Positions 52,742-62,770 of a stretch of DNA of 64,000 bases are shown here, piece by piece; the first letter of the stretch is position 1, and the number at the start of each line of letters is the position of its first letter. A model generated the notes under the pieces. It did no database searches, was not told where the DNA came from, and worked only from the letters and a program-made list of their open reading frames with translations. The translations under genes and the position numbers were made by a program. This DNA comes from Spinacia oleracea (taxonomy: Eukaryota; Streptophyta; Magnoliopsida; Caryophyllales; Amaranthaceae): contig NC_079492.1 in assembly GCF_020520425.1 (NCBI RefSeq), positions 138,760,361 through 138,824,360 on the forward strand, in the 5' to 3' direction.

Positions 52742-55527
52742 ATTAAAAACTACAATTGAAAAGAATAAACAAATAAATAACCATTCACAGTTTCTCTTAA
52801 TAAACTTAAATTCTAGCATACATGCATAATTCAATGTTTATTAAGCATTTTATTCAATTTATGTGTTCCGGCAGGTGTGAATAAAATGATTCCAAGATCC
52901 TAAAATCATTGAAGAACTAAGCACAGTTTGTCGACTTAATCCTAGAACATCTTAGGTAAGCAAAAGCCTTTTGCTAATAGTCTAAAAACTATTCTTGGTT
53001 GATAGGTACGTCTAAGAACTTATTAGGTAAACCTATCGAATTTGCCACGACATAAAAGGACTCCTTACTTATATCGTTGAGTTTCACCAAAACTAACATG
53101 TACTCACAATTATTTGTGTACCTTGCCCCTTTAGGACCAATAAGTAACACCTCGCTGAGCGAAAACTATTACTAGATTGATGTAAAGGATATCCAAGCAA
53201 GTGTATATTTTGGCATGGCACCTTTTAACTCAATTTTTAAGTTTGGAACTTAAGGCTCTTACTATGTTGGTTAGATTTTAAGTGAACTAAAATCCTTAAT
53301 CATGCAACATAATCAAGCTTTTGATCTCATGCATTTTAAGACATATTTAAAACAATAAATAACTTAAAACATGCATAAGATATTTGTGATCTAGTATGGC
53401 CCGACTTCATCTTGAAGCTTTGACTTCAAAGTCCGTCTTGAAAATCTCCGTGGGAGGCACCATTTTCTTCAAATAGGATAAGCTATAACTAATTACAACT
53501 ATTTGATGGTTCGCAGACCATATTTGAATTGAAAAATAACTTTGGTACTTTAGACCAATTACATTCAAATTAATGGTACGCAGACCATATTTTCTATCCT
53601 ATTTGGGCCATACTAGTCACTTCATAACCTGCAAAACAGTACATATACAATATATACCATTCACCCATTCATTATCATGAATGGCCCACATAGCTGGTTA
53701 GTAAAACACATTATGCATCACGTAAACATTTGCAGCAATTAATCAAGGGCACCAATAATCTACCAATTATTCAGTCCTTATTAATTCTAATCAAGTTGTT
53801 TTAACCTTAAGGATTTGTAGACCTAATCAAGAGTTTATGACTAAAAAGTGCTCCCACTTAAACCAATAAATTCATATGCTTTACCAATTTTAAACATAAA
53901 AATGTATTTCTAGTCTAACCGGAAACATACAAATTTAATTAAAATTTAAAGCTCATATAAATTTATAATTGAATCCAAAAAGTTTAATTTAATTTCAGTC
54001 GTATTTAAATTAATTCATGATTTTAATTTTAGTAAAATAATTAGAATAAATAACATTTATTATAATTATAATATTCAAAATTAAAATCCAAGAAAATAAT
54101 TTAAATTATTAATTTTAAAATTAATTAAAATTACGTGAACTGAAATTTTCAAATTAAACATTCAAAACGATCTAATCGTAACGCAAACACCCTACGCGTT
54201 GCACGCCCATGGGCCGCACGCACACAGCCATTGCTGGCCATGCGCGCGCAGCCCATGCGCTCGTCGCATAGCTGCTGCATCCCTATCGCAAGCCTCCGCA
54301 CGCATTGGTGCTCGCTGCGCGCGCCAGCGCTCATCGCACGCGAGCTATCGCTCGCAGTGCGCGCGCGACATCGCTCGCTGGGCGCGCGACATCGCTCGCT
54401 GGGCGCGCGACATCGCTCGCTGGGCGGGCGACATCGCTCGCTGGGCGGGCGACATCGCTCGCTGTGCGCGCGAGCAATGCTAGGCGCAGCGCTCGTGGCA
54501 CGCGAGCTTGCGCTCGCTGCGCGCGAGGCTGCGCGCTCTTGTGCGAGGCAGCGCGCGTTGTGGCGCAGCTCGCTTGCTGCCCACACGCGACTGCCTTGGC
54601 TCGCCCTACGCCCATGCCCATTCGTCCATTGGTCGTGGCACACGACACAAGGCAGGGCTGCTGCCTTGTGCTCGTGCACTACGCCCTTGCTCATTGCATT
54701 CGTGCCGCACGGGCGACGAGCTCCCTTGCTCGTCGTCGCATGCCCGCATTATACAACACCCCTTAAGGGTAACACGAAGCGTCCATTGCTTCGTGCGTGC
54801 AAGTTTTATGAACGAATCGCATAAAAAATTTAAAATTTATATTTAAAATTAATGACAAATTAATAAATAATATCAATTTCATAATTTTAGGGCGAAAAAT
54901 CGAAAATTTATTATCCAATTGATTTCCGATTGTTATGGATTCAAGTCTAGGTCATAAAAATTTAAAATTTATCATAAATTTACAATTTTTATGGTGGTTT
55001 TTAATCATAGGCTTCTAATTAAATTACAATTAATTATGAAAATCAAATTAATTCTAAATTATTCTAATTTTCAACAAATTAATCATAATTACAAATTAGA
55101 TTGCATAATTAACAAGACTAGGCATTCAAACTTGTTAAACATATGCTGTAGGTCAATCAAAAATTCAAGATTTATCAACAAGAATCGCAAATATTTAATT
55201 TAACATCTTAAATTTACGAAATTTTGCATTCGAAAAACTAAAACCTTCGAAAAGTCATAGTTAGGCTTCGAATTTGAGAATTCTGGGTTCGGCAGAAAAA
55301 TATTTTTTTTGTCAAAATTTTAGAATGCCTTTTACATGCGGAATTGACACAAAAATCACTCAATTCGGATGAGTAACGAAAAAACTGCCGAAAAACTGCG
55401 CACGTATAATTAAATAAACGCAATTTGCAATTAATTAACAATTACGAAAATTAATCACCCCTTTTAATTCTTGCAAATTTGTAATATTTAACCATGTTTA
55501 TGCAATTTAGATTATGAAAATAATAAG
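52742..55527 (-). other. Long 5' leader of the copia element
   Basis: About 2.8 kb between PBS and gag. Mostly AT-rich, with a striking GC-rich island at 54190-54750 that includes a 21-bp tandem array. Open frames in the island are products of the repeat and lack recognisable domains. Confidence 0.75.
54352..54480. repeat. 21-bp GC-rich tandem array in copia leader
   Basis: About six units of CGCTCGCTGGGCGCGCGACAT with changes such as GGGCGGGCG and TGTGCGCGCG. The equivalent place in the second family member (62586-62770) holds a differently organised array. Confidence 0.9.
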
Positions 55528-55543
55528 GGGCTCGTGATACCAC
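55528..55543 (-). other. Copia primer-binding site (atypical)
   Basis: On the minus strand after the LTR: GTGGTATCACGAGCCC. It resembles the initiator-Met PBS (TGGTATCAGAGCC) but has an extra C within ATCACGAG. The identical sequence follows the LTR at 61527. Confidence 0.8.
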
Positions 55544-56943
55544 TGTTAGGTTATGATACATATGACAATTCATAAATCATGCGGAAAAAACCATAAACCC
55601 AGGAAAACATATTATTTACACATAATCATTTAGCATAGATTAGATGCATACTCTTTGTTGCGTGCCTTCCCTAGCTGCGCCCGAACCGAACAAGAACAAG
55701 TCTTTAGGACTCCAAGTGTCGTCCCTCCGTAGATAGTCCACAGCACGTCCGGATCCGCCTTAAGATTGACCAACTAGAATCGCCCTTAAGGTACTATTAT
55801 TTTCGGCACTTTATAGGCAAATGTGTGACTGAATTTTCTCTCAAAAACTCACTTTGAATACTTTGAAACTTGTGTTATAAATTGTGAGCCCTAGCCTCAT
55901 ATTTATAGCGGTATGGAAAGGGAATCGAAATCCTATTCAGATACAAATTAATTAAACCTAGAATCCTACAAGAACTCTAATTTAATTAATTTATCAAATA
56001 GAATTAGGAATTTAATCATTAACCGAACTCTGCATGTTTTAGGAAACGTACACGAACACAAACACTTGCACACACACGCACGGCAGCCACGATGGGCCCC
56101 ATGCGTGCGCGCGAGCAGCAGCCCACTCAGCGCCCGCGCACGCTGCGCGCTGCGCGTGCTGTGCGCTGCGCGCAGCCTGCTGGGCCTGGCCTTGTGCTGG
56201 GCCTGGCGTTGCTGTTTGTGCGGCGCGCTTGGCTTGCTGGGCGATGGCCTGGCTTCGTGCTGGGCCTCGTCCGGCAGGCCTCGTCCGATGCTTATTCGTA
56301 CGATGCGCTTCCGATTAAATTTTCCGATTCCGGAATTCATTTCCGATACGAACAATATTTAATATTTCCGATTCCGGAATTAATTTCCGTTTCGAACAAA
56401 TATTTAATATTTCCGTTTCCGGAATTATTTTCCGATTCCGGTAATATTTCCGATTCTGACAATATTTCCGTTTCCGGCAATATTTCCGATTCTGGCAATA
56501 TTTCCATTTCCGATAATATTTTCCGACACGTACCATGTTTCCGTTTCCGGCAACATCTACGACTTGGATAATATTTATATTTCCGATACGATCCATATTT
56601 CCGTTTCCGGCAATATCATCGTTTCCGGAGTATTCATTCCTTGCCTGTGACGATCTTAGCTCCCACTGAAACCAAGATCCATCGGTTCCGAATATTCATA
56701 GATGGAGTATTTAATGCTATTAAATACTTGATCCGTTTACGTACTATTTGTGTGACCCTACGGGTTCAGTCAAGAGTAAGCTGTGGATTAATATCATTAA
56801 TTCCACTTGAACTGAAGCGGCCTCTAGCTAGGCATTCAGCTCACTTGATCTCACTGAATTATTAACTTGTTAATTAATACTGAACCGCTTTTATTAGACT
56901 TATCATAGAATGCATACTTGGACCAAGGGCATTATTTCCTTCA
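55544..56943 (-). repeat. Copia 5' LTR (sense orientation)
   Basis: Matches 47213-48623; lacks 11 bp of the GC block near 56165 and has a few single-base changes (CATCGG for CGTCGG, CGTACAC for CGTGCAC). A minus-strand TATA-like CTATAAATATGAG lies at about 55896-55909. Confidence 0.94.
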
Positions 56944-56948
56944 GCATT
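56944..56948. repeat. Target-site duplication GCATT (right)
   Basis: Second copy of GCATT, followed by TACCATACC, the continuation of gypsy integrase. Confidence 0.92.
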
Positions 56949-57526
56949 TACCATACCTACCTGGTGAATCATCTGTGGATGAAGTAGACAGGAGTCTACA
57001 AAGGAGAGAAAACATGATTAACTTAGTCAAATTTCATTTACTCAGATCACAGACTAGAATGAAACAACAAGCGGACAAGAACAGGTCTGAAAGATCTTTT
57101 GTGGTGGGATCTTGGGTTTGGTTAAAGTTACAACCCTATAGGCAAAACACAGTCCATCATAGGCCCAACCAAAAGTTAGCTCCTAAGTACTATGGACCCT
57201 TCCAGGTGTCTGCTGTGATTGGTCAAGTAGCATACAAGCTCCAATTACCAGAGTCAGCCAAGATTCATGATGTATTCCATGTGTCTCAGTTGAAACTCTT
57301 TCGTGGAACATTGCCTGTTGCAACCCATATTCCTCAATGGTTACATGGCCAACATTCTGCTGCTGACTTGGTCCCTATTGCTATCCTGGATTCTAGAATA
57401 GTGAAGTTTCAGAATAAAGATCAAGTACAGATTTTGGTTCAGTGGGAAGGTTCTGAAGTACATGATGCTACTTGGGAATCAGCTACTGTTTTTCAAACTC
57501 AGTACCCCCATTTTGTTGTCTCTTAA
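56944..57526 (+). pseudogene. Gypsy pol C-terminus (integrase tail and chromodomain)
   Basis: Continues the interrupted gypsy frame: YLPGESSVDEVDRSLQRR, then the integrase GPF/GLT-type region ADKNRSERSFVVGSWVWLKL, KLAPKYYGPFQVSAVIGQVA, FHVSQLKLFRG. A chromodomain ending (VQILVQWEGSEVHDATWES) follows before TAA at 57524-57526. The chromodomain is the hallmark of chromoviruses and is thought to guide integration to marked chromatin. Confidence 0.92.
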
Positions 57527-57544
57527 ACCTTGTGGACAAGGTTT

Positions 57545-57559
57545 TTAAGGAGGGTGGAT
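57545..57559 (+). other. Gypsy polypurine tract
   Basis: TTAAGGAGGGTGGAT immediately before the 3' LTR. Confidence 0.85.
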
Positions 57560-57918
57560 TGTTAGGGGCAACTTACCTATCAACTAATTCAAGAAAGTCA
57601 ACTCATTGACTTTCTGTTAGTTAGTTAGCTAGTTGATGATGTGGCATCAGTTTTTGTTAAACAGAATTCTGTTATAGAATTCAGTTGCATTCTAGCTTAT
57701 TGATCAAGCTAAGAAGTTGTATAAATGTACTCAATGATCTCTTGGATCAATTCATCGAATAACAACAACAATTTCTCATCATCTACTCTCAAACTTTCTA
57801 TTCTCTTCTTTATCTCTTATTCTGTTTCTTCTCTCAAATCTATCTTCTATCTTCATTCTTCCTCAAGAGTCGAATTGATCATTAGTTGATCATTACAGGA
57901 TATTAGTGTCCTGTAACA
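57560..57918 (+). repeat. Gypsy 3' LTR
   Basis: 359 bp, two differences from the 5' LTR; followed by ACATC. Confidence 0.95.
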
Positions 57919-57923
57919 ACATC
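57919..57923. repeat. Target-site duplication ACATC (right)
   Basis: Pairs with 42842-42846. Confidence 0.9.
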
Positions 57924-58130
57924 CCACCTAACACACGAACTCAACCACCTGACTCAAAATAACTCAGCACGTACCGTGCCCATTTTCCTGGACCCAATCA
58001 TGGCCCGGGTCACCCTGACCAACATTGTGTCGGTCCTATTCGTGTCCACCATCCCTGACTCCAACCCACCAAACCCACCTTAGACCCTCCTAACCCGTCT
58101 CGCTGGCCATCGCTAATTGTACTCTTACTA

Positions 58131-58607
58131 CTTCCTCCGTTTCTTTTTGTTTATTACGTATTACTTTTGGGGTGTTTCACAATGTTTGTTACGTGGAGAA
58201 TATTTCATTTTATAAACTTATTATGCTGTCATTTTTTGTGTCATCTTTTAATTTTAATTGGTCCAACTTTTTAAACTCATTAATTTTTTTTACAATTTCC
58301 CAAGTATGTTAAGTTAGCAATCTGTGTGCCTTTTCATTATTGGTACATTTTGATAAAAAAAAAAACCCAATCTTATTGGTTGCTGTAATGATTAGTGGAT
58401 TGATGTTTTACTTGGGTTTATTTTTTTTAATAAAAAATGAAAGCTGATTTGCATTATATTCAAAGAGACATTAAAGGTCAGATTTTGGAAAAATGGAATC
58501 AGGATTAATGATGGAATCTAAAACATTTAAAATAAAAAAGAAAAAGAATATTTATTATACGTTAATAAACATGCAAAAGTCCAAACGTAACAAAAAAACG
58601 GAGGGAT
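58131..58607. mobile_element. Stowaway-like MITE (copy related to 24101)
   Basis: Starts CTTCCTCCGTTTC, ends near AACGGAGGGA. The interior matches 24101-24451 (AATTTTAATTGGTC, CCCAAGTATGTTAAGTTAGC, CTTTTCATTATTGG). It has an extra stretch of about 100 bp near 58440-58550, absent from the other copy. Confidence 0.72.
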
Positions 58608-58928
58608 TAGTAATTATTATTTTGATATGAAAGGCAGAATGGTGAGTTGTAGGCTTGTAGCCTCAGGGACTCAAAACTTGGAGGGCCAAAATCCAGAATA
58701 TTAAAAAATTAGTATTTCGTACTCTTACAATAAAAATATAGAAATGTTTTACAGACTAGCTACGGAGTAGAAGTCTCGCTGATTAAAAGTGGCAAACTTT
58801 GTCAATTAATACCTAGAACTTTAGTGACTTTGCGAGTTATTACGTACATAGCTTGTTAAAAGTTGCAAATTATTACCTAGGTGTTTACCTTATATCGTAA
58901 TCCGGTCAATTAATCATTAATATTATAA

Positions 58929-59115
58929 TTAACCGTTAATCATAGTACTTAATTAATTAATAAAATTAAGTTTCTTCTTCAAAAAAAAAATCCAAAAATT
59001 CCCAAAATAATATTTTCCGAATATTTTTTGGGTATTTTTGGATTTAATTAGTTTTGGATGTTTTTTTAAAAAAACTTAAATTTTATTAAATTAATTAAGT
59101 ATGATTAACGGTTAA
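58929..59115. repeat. Long foldback (hairpin) of about 190 bp
   Basis: TTAACCGTTAATCATA near the left end and TATGATTAACGGTTAA near the right end pair, followed inward by CTTAATTAATTAA/TTAATTAAG, AAGTTT/AAACTT and TCCAAAAA/TTTTTGGA. It could be a MITE or a small-RNA hairpin; no TSD was recognised. Confidence 0.65.
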
Positions 59116-59169
59116 ATAGAGCGAACTATCCATAAGCAAAGCTCACCGCGTATTACATATAATTTTTTA

Positions 59170-59196
59170 ACCGCGTCTTTTAATATATAGTATAGA
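59170..59196 (-). mobile_element. Helitron 5'-terminus-like sequence (minus strand)
   Basis: Reading the minus strand from 59196: TCTATACTATATATTAAAAG followed by ACGCGG, preceded by A. This resembles common plant Helitron 5' ends. A matching 3' end would lie at lower coordinates. CTAG followed by T on the minus strand at about 58764 is a weak candidate with only a 4-bp stem. Confidence 0.35.
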
Positions 59197-59549
59197 TATG
59201 TGAAGTATATGTTAATTGTCAAATTAATGAAACAATATATCTTGATCTTGTGGTTAAAATTGAGGATTTATCTAAAATAGATTTTAGATTTCAATCCTCC
59301 TCCCCTTTTTTGTAGTTTCTATTCCCCTCTTGGCCTATTCAGATAAAAAAAAAAAGAGTCAAATTAATGCAAATTGACTTTGTACTTCAAAGTCTTTAAC
59401 AAAGTGAAGTTGGTTGGTTTTCAGTGAATTAAGGAGTACTCTTAGTCAGTTAGGTTACTACTGTGGCCTGTGGGCATGTGGCTAAATGTACGGAGTACCT
59501 CCTGCCACCTCCATTAGGAGTAACAAATAGCCAAATTTCATTATAAATT

Positions 59550-60104
59550 GACAAATTTGTTAAAAATGACCTTTTATAACCCAAATTTTACGAGAAAGGA
59601 CCTTATATAATTTTTTGTGAAATCACACCTTAATGTAATTTTTTTTTTGCGAGAAAGGAACTTATATAATTTTTTTTGTTGAAATCACACCTTATTGTAA
59701 ATTTTTTTTGCGAAAGACAACCAAAAGTAAATTTCCGGCATTTACTGAGCTTTTTCGGCCATTGACTTGCACGTGAGAAGCACGTGTTGCTTTATTTTGC
59801 TAATCACACCCAATTTTCCTCCAAAATTCTAAGCTTTAAAACCTAAAGTTGAAAAAAAAAATCGAAATAAAATCAAGTTTGAAATTCAAGACTCGGGAAA
59901 ATCAATGTCTTTAGCCAACGTAAGCCACGAGTGCTGCTCACGTGCAAGTCAATGGGCCGGAAAAGCTCAGTCAATGGCGAAAATTTCCTTTAGGTCCTTT
60001 CTCGCAAAAAAAATTACTTTAAGGTGTGTTTTCACAAAAAAAATTATATAAGGTCCTTTCTCGCAAAATTTGTGTTATAAAAGGTCCTTTTTGGCAAATT
60101 TGCC
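59550..60104. mobile_element. Mutator-type foldback MITE (copy 2, inverted relative to copy 1)
   Basis: Ends GACAAATTTG and GGCAAATTTGCC, with the same interior as 34922-35475 read on the other strand (CACGTGAGAAGCACGTG here, CACGTGAGCAGCACGTG there). Exact 9-bp duplications TTATAAATT lie at 59541-59549 and 60105-60113. Confidence 0.88.
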
Positions 60105-60187
60105 TTATAAATTAGACTACTTTCATCCTAGATTGCCCTAATTACAAAGTATTTTGTAAACCCTCAAAGAGAAAAGGAGATGGGTTA

Positions 60188-61526
60188 TGAAGGAAATAAT
60201 GCCCTTGGTCCAAGTATGCATTCTATGTTAAGTCTAATAAATGCGGTTCAGTATTAATTAACAAGTTAATAATTCAGTGAGATCAAGTGAGCTGAATGCC
60301 TAGCTAGAGGCCGCTTCAGTTCAAGTGGAATTAATGATATTAATCCACAGCTTACTCTTGACTGAACCCGTAGGGTCACACAAATAGTACGTAAACGGAT
60401 CAAGTATTTAATGGCATTAAATACTCCATCTATGAATATTCGGAACCGACGGATCTTGGTTTCAGTGGGAGCTAAGATCGTCACAGGCAAGAAATGAATA
60501 CTCCGGAAACGATGATATTGCCGGAAACGGAAATATGGATCGTATCGGAAATATGAATATTATCCAAGTCGTAGATGTTGCCGGAAACGGAAACATGGTA
60601 CGTATCGGAAAATATTATTGGAAATGGAAATATTACCAGAATCGGAAATATTGCCGGAAACGGAAATATTGTCAGAATCGGAAATATTACCGGAATCGAA
60701 AATAATTCCGGAAACGGAAATATTAAATATTTGTTCGAAACGGAAATTAATTCCGGAATCGGAAATATTAAATATTGTTCGTATCGGAAATAGATTCCGG
60801 AAATGGAAATTTAATCGGAAGCGTATCGTACGAATTAGCATCGGACGAGGCCTGCCGGACGAAGGCCCAGCACGAAGCCAGGCCATCGCCCAGCAAGCAC
60901 GCACGCCACAGCCCAGCGCGCACAAGGCCACGCATGCGTGGGCCGCGCTGCGTGGGCTGCTGCTCGCATGCGTGGGCAGCCCTTGTGGCTGCCGTGTGTG
61001 TGTGAGTTTGAGCTCATGCGAGATTCCTGAATCTGCAAGAGTCAGTGTATGATTAAATGTCTATTCCTATTGGATAAATTGATTAAGTAGAATTCATGTA
61101 GAATTCTAATTCCAATTAATTCGCATCCTACTAGGATTACGATTCCTTTTCCATAACTCTATAAATAAAGGCCTAGGGGTCATAATTTATAAACAAGTTT
61201 CAAAGTATTCAAAAGTGAGTTTTTGAGAGAAAATTCAAACACCCATCTTGCCCCAAAAGTGCCGAATTTTCTGAGTACCTTAAGGGCGATTCTAGTTGGT
61301 CAATCTTAAGGCGGATCCGGACGTGCTGTGGACTTTCTACGGAGGGACGACACTTGGAGTCCTAAAAGACTTGTTCTTGTTCGGTTCGGGCGCAGCTAGG
61401 GAGGGCACGCAACAAAGAGTATGCATCTAAATTATGCTATATGATTATGTGTAAATAATATGTTGTCCTGGGTTAATGGTTGTTTCCGCATGATCTATGT
61501 AATGTCATATGTATCATAACCTAACA
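60188..61526 (+). repeat. Copia 5' LTR of second element
   Basis: TGAAGGAAATAATGCC...CATAACCTAACA, 1339 bp. Reverse complement of the 47213/55544 LTRs with indels in the GC-rich and ATTTCCG blocks. A TATA box (CTCTATAAATAAAGG) lies at about 61157-61171. Confidence 0.93.
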
Positions 61527-61543
61527 GTGGTATCACGAGCCCC
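61527..61543 (+). other. Primer-binding site of second copia element (atypical)
   Basis: GTGGTATCACGAGCCCC, identical to the nested copy. Confidence 0.8.
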
Positions 61544-62585
61544 TTATTATTTTCATAATCTAAATTGCATGAACATGGTTAAATATTACAAATTTGCAAG
61601 AATTAAAAGGGGTGATTAATTTTCGTAATTGTTAATTAATTGCAAATTGCGTTTATTTAAATATATGTACGCAGTTTTTCGGCAGTTTCTTCATTACTCA
61701 TCCGAATTGAGTGATTTTTGTGTCAATTCCGCATGTAAAAGGCATTCTAAAATTTTGACAAAAATAGTATTTTTCTGCCGAACCCAGAATTCTCAAATTC
61801 GAAGCCTAACTATGACTTTTCGAAGGTTTTAGTTTTTCGGATGCAAAATTTCGTAAATTTAAGATGTTAAATTAAATATTTGCGATTCCTGTTGATAAAT
61901 CTTGAATTTTTGATTGACCTACTGCATATGTTTAACAAGTTTGAATGCCTAGTCTTGTTAATTATGCAATCTAATTTGTAATTATGATTAATTTGTTGAA
62001 AATTAGAATAATTTAGAATTAATTTGATTTTCATAATTAATTGTAATTTAATTAGAAACCTATGATTAAAAACCACCATAAAAATTGTAAATTTACGATA
62101 AATTTTAAATTTTTATGACCTAGACTTGAATCCATATCAATCGGAAATCAATTGGATAATAAATTTTCGATTTTTCGCCCTAAAATTATGAAATTAATAA
62201 TATTTATTAATTTGTCATTAATTTTAAATATAAATTTTAAATTTTAAGCGATTCGTTCAAATAACTTGCACGCACGAAGCAATGGACGCTTCGTGTTACC
62301 CTTAAGGGGTGTTGTATAATGCGGGCATGCGACGACGAGCAAGGGAGCTCGTCGCCCGTGCGGCACGAATGCAATGAGCAAGGGCGTAGTGCACGAGCAC
62401 AAGGCAGCAGCCCTGCCTTATGTCGTGTGCCACGAGCAATGAACGGATGGGCATGGGCGAGGGGCGAGCCAAGGCAGTCGCGTGTGGGCAGCAAGCGAGC
62501 TGCGCCACAGCGCGCGCTGCCTCGCATAACAGCGCGCAGCCTCGTGCGCAGCGAGCGCAAGCTCGCGTGCCACGAGCGCTGCGCA

Positions 62586-62770
62586 CAGCATCACTCGCGC
62601 GCACCAGCGAGCGATCTCGCGCGCCAGCGAGCGATGGCTCGCGCGCACCAGCGCGCGATCTCGCGCGCCAGCGAGCGATGGCTCGCGCGCACCAGCGAGC
62701 GATGCAGCGCCCCAGCGAGCGATGGCTCGCGCGCACCAGCGAGCGATCTCGCGCACCAGCGAGCGCGGTA
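62586..62770. repeat. GC-rich tandem array in leader of second copia element
   Basis: About nine units based on CACCAGCGAGCGATCTCGCG and GCCAGCGAGCGATGGCTCGC, 18-20 bp each. Period and unit differ from the 21-bp array at 54352, while the flanking leader is well conserved. Confidence 0.88.

Larger units (their letters stand above)
47213..56943 (-). mobile_element. Intact Ty1/copia retrotransposon nested in gypsy integrase
   Basis: 9.7-kb minus-strand element with LTRs of 1411 and 1400 bp, a single uninterrupted gag-pol ORF, a 2.8-kb leader, PPT and PBS. Long LTRs and leader suit the Angela/Tork-type branch, but the assignment is tentative. The LTRs show about four substitutions and one 11-bp gap, so insertion is recent and the element could be autonomous. 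A second family member begins at 60188. Confidence 0.94.
42847..57918 (+). mobile_element. Ty3/gypsy chromovirus, interrupted by a nested copia element
   Basis: A complete element with 359-bp LTRs, TSD ACATC, Met-type PBS, gag-pol with a C-terminal chromodomain, and a PPT. Without the 9.7-kb insert (47213-56943 plus one TSD) it is about 5.3 kb. The short LTRs and size suggest the Reina branch of plant chromoviruses, which I could not test. The LTRs differ at only two sites that I see, so it is young. Yet pol carries two frameshifts besides the insertion. Confidence 0.92.

Noticed and set aside
54149..54846. Several Ala/Arg/Ser-rich ORFs on both strands
   Set aside because: They are translations of the 21-bp GC-rich tandem array in the copia leader. 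All frames are open because of composition, and no domain is seen. The same applies to 62237-62964.
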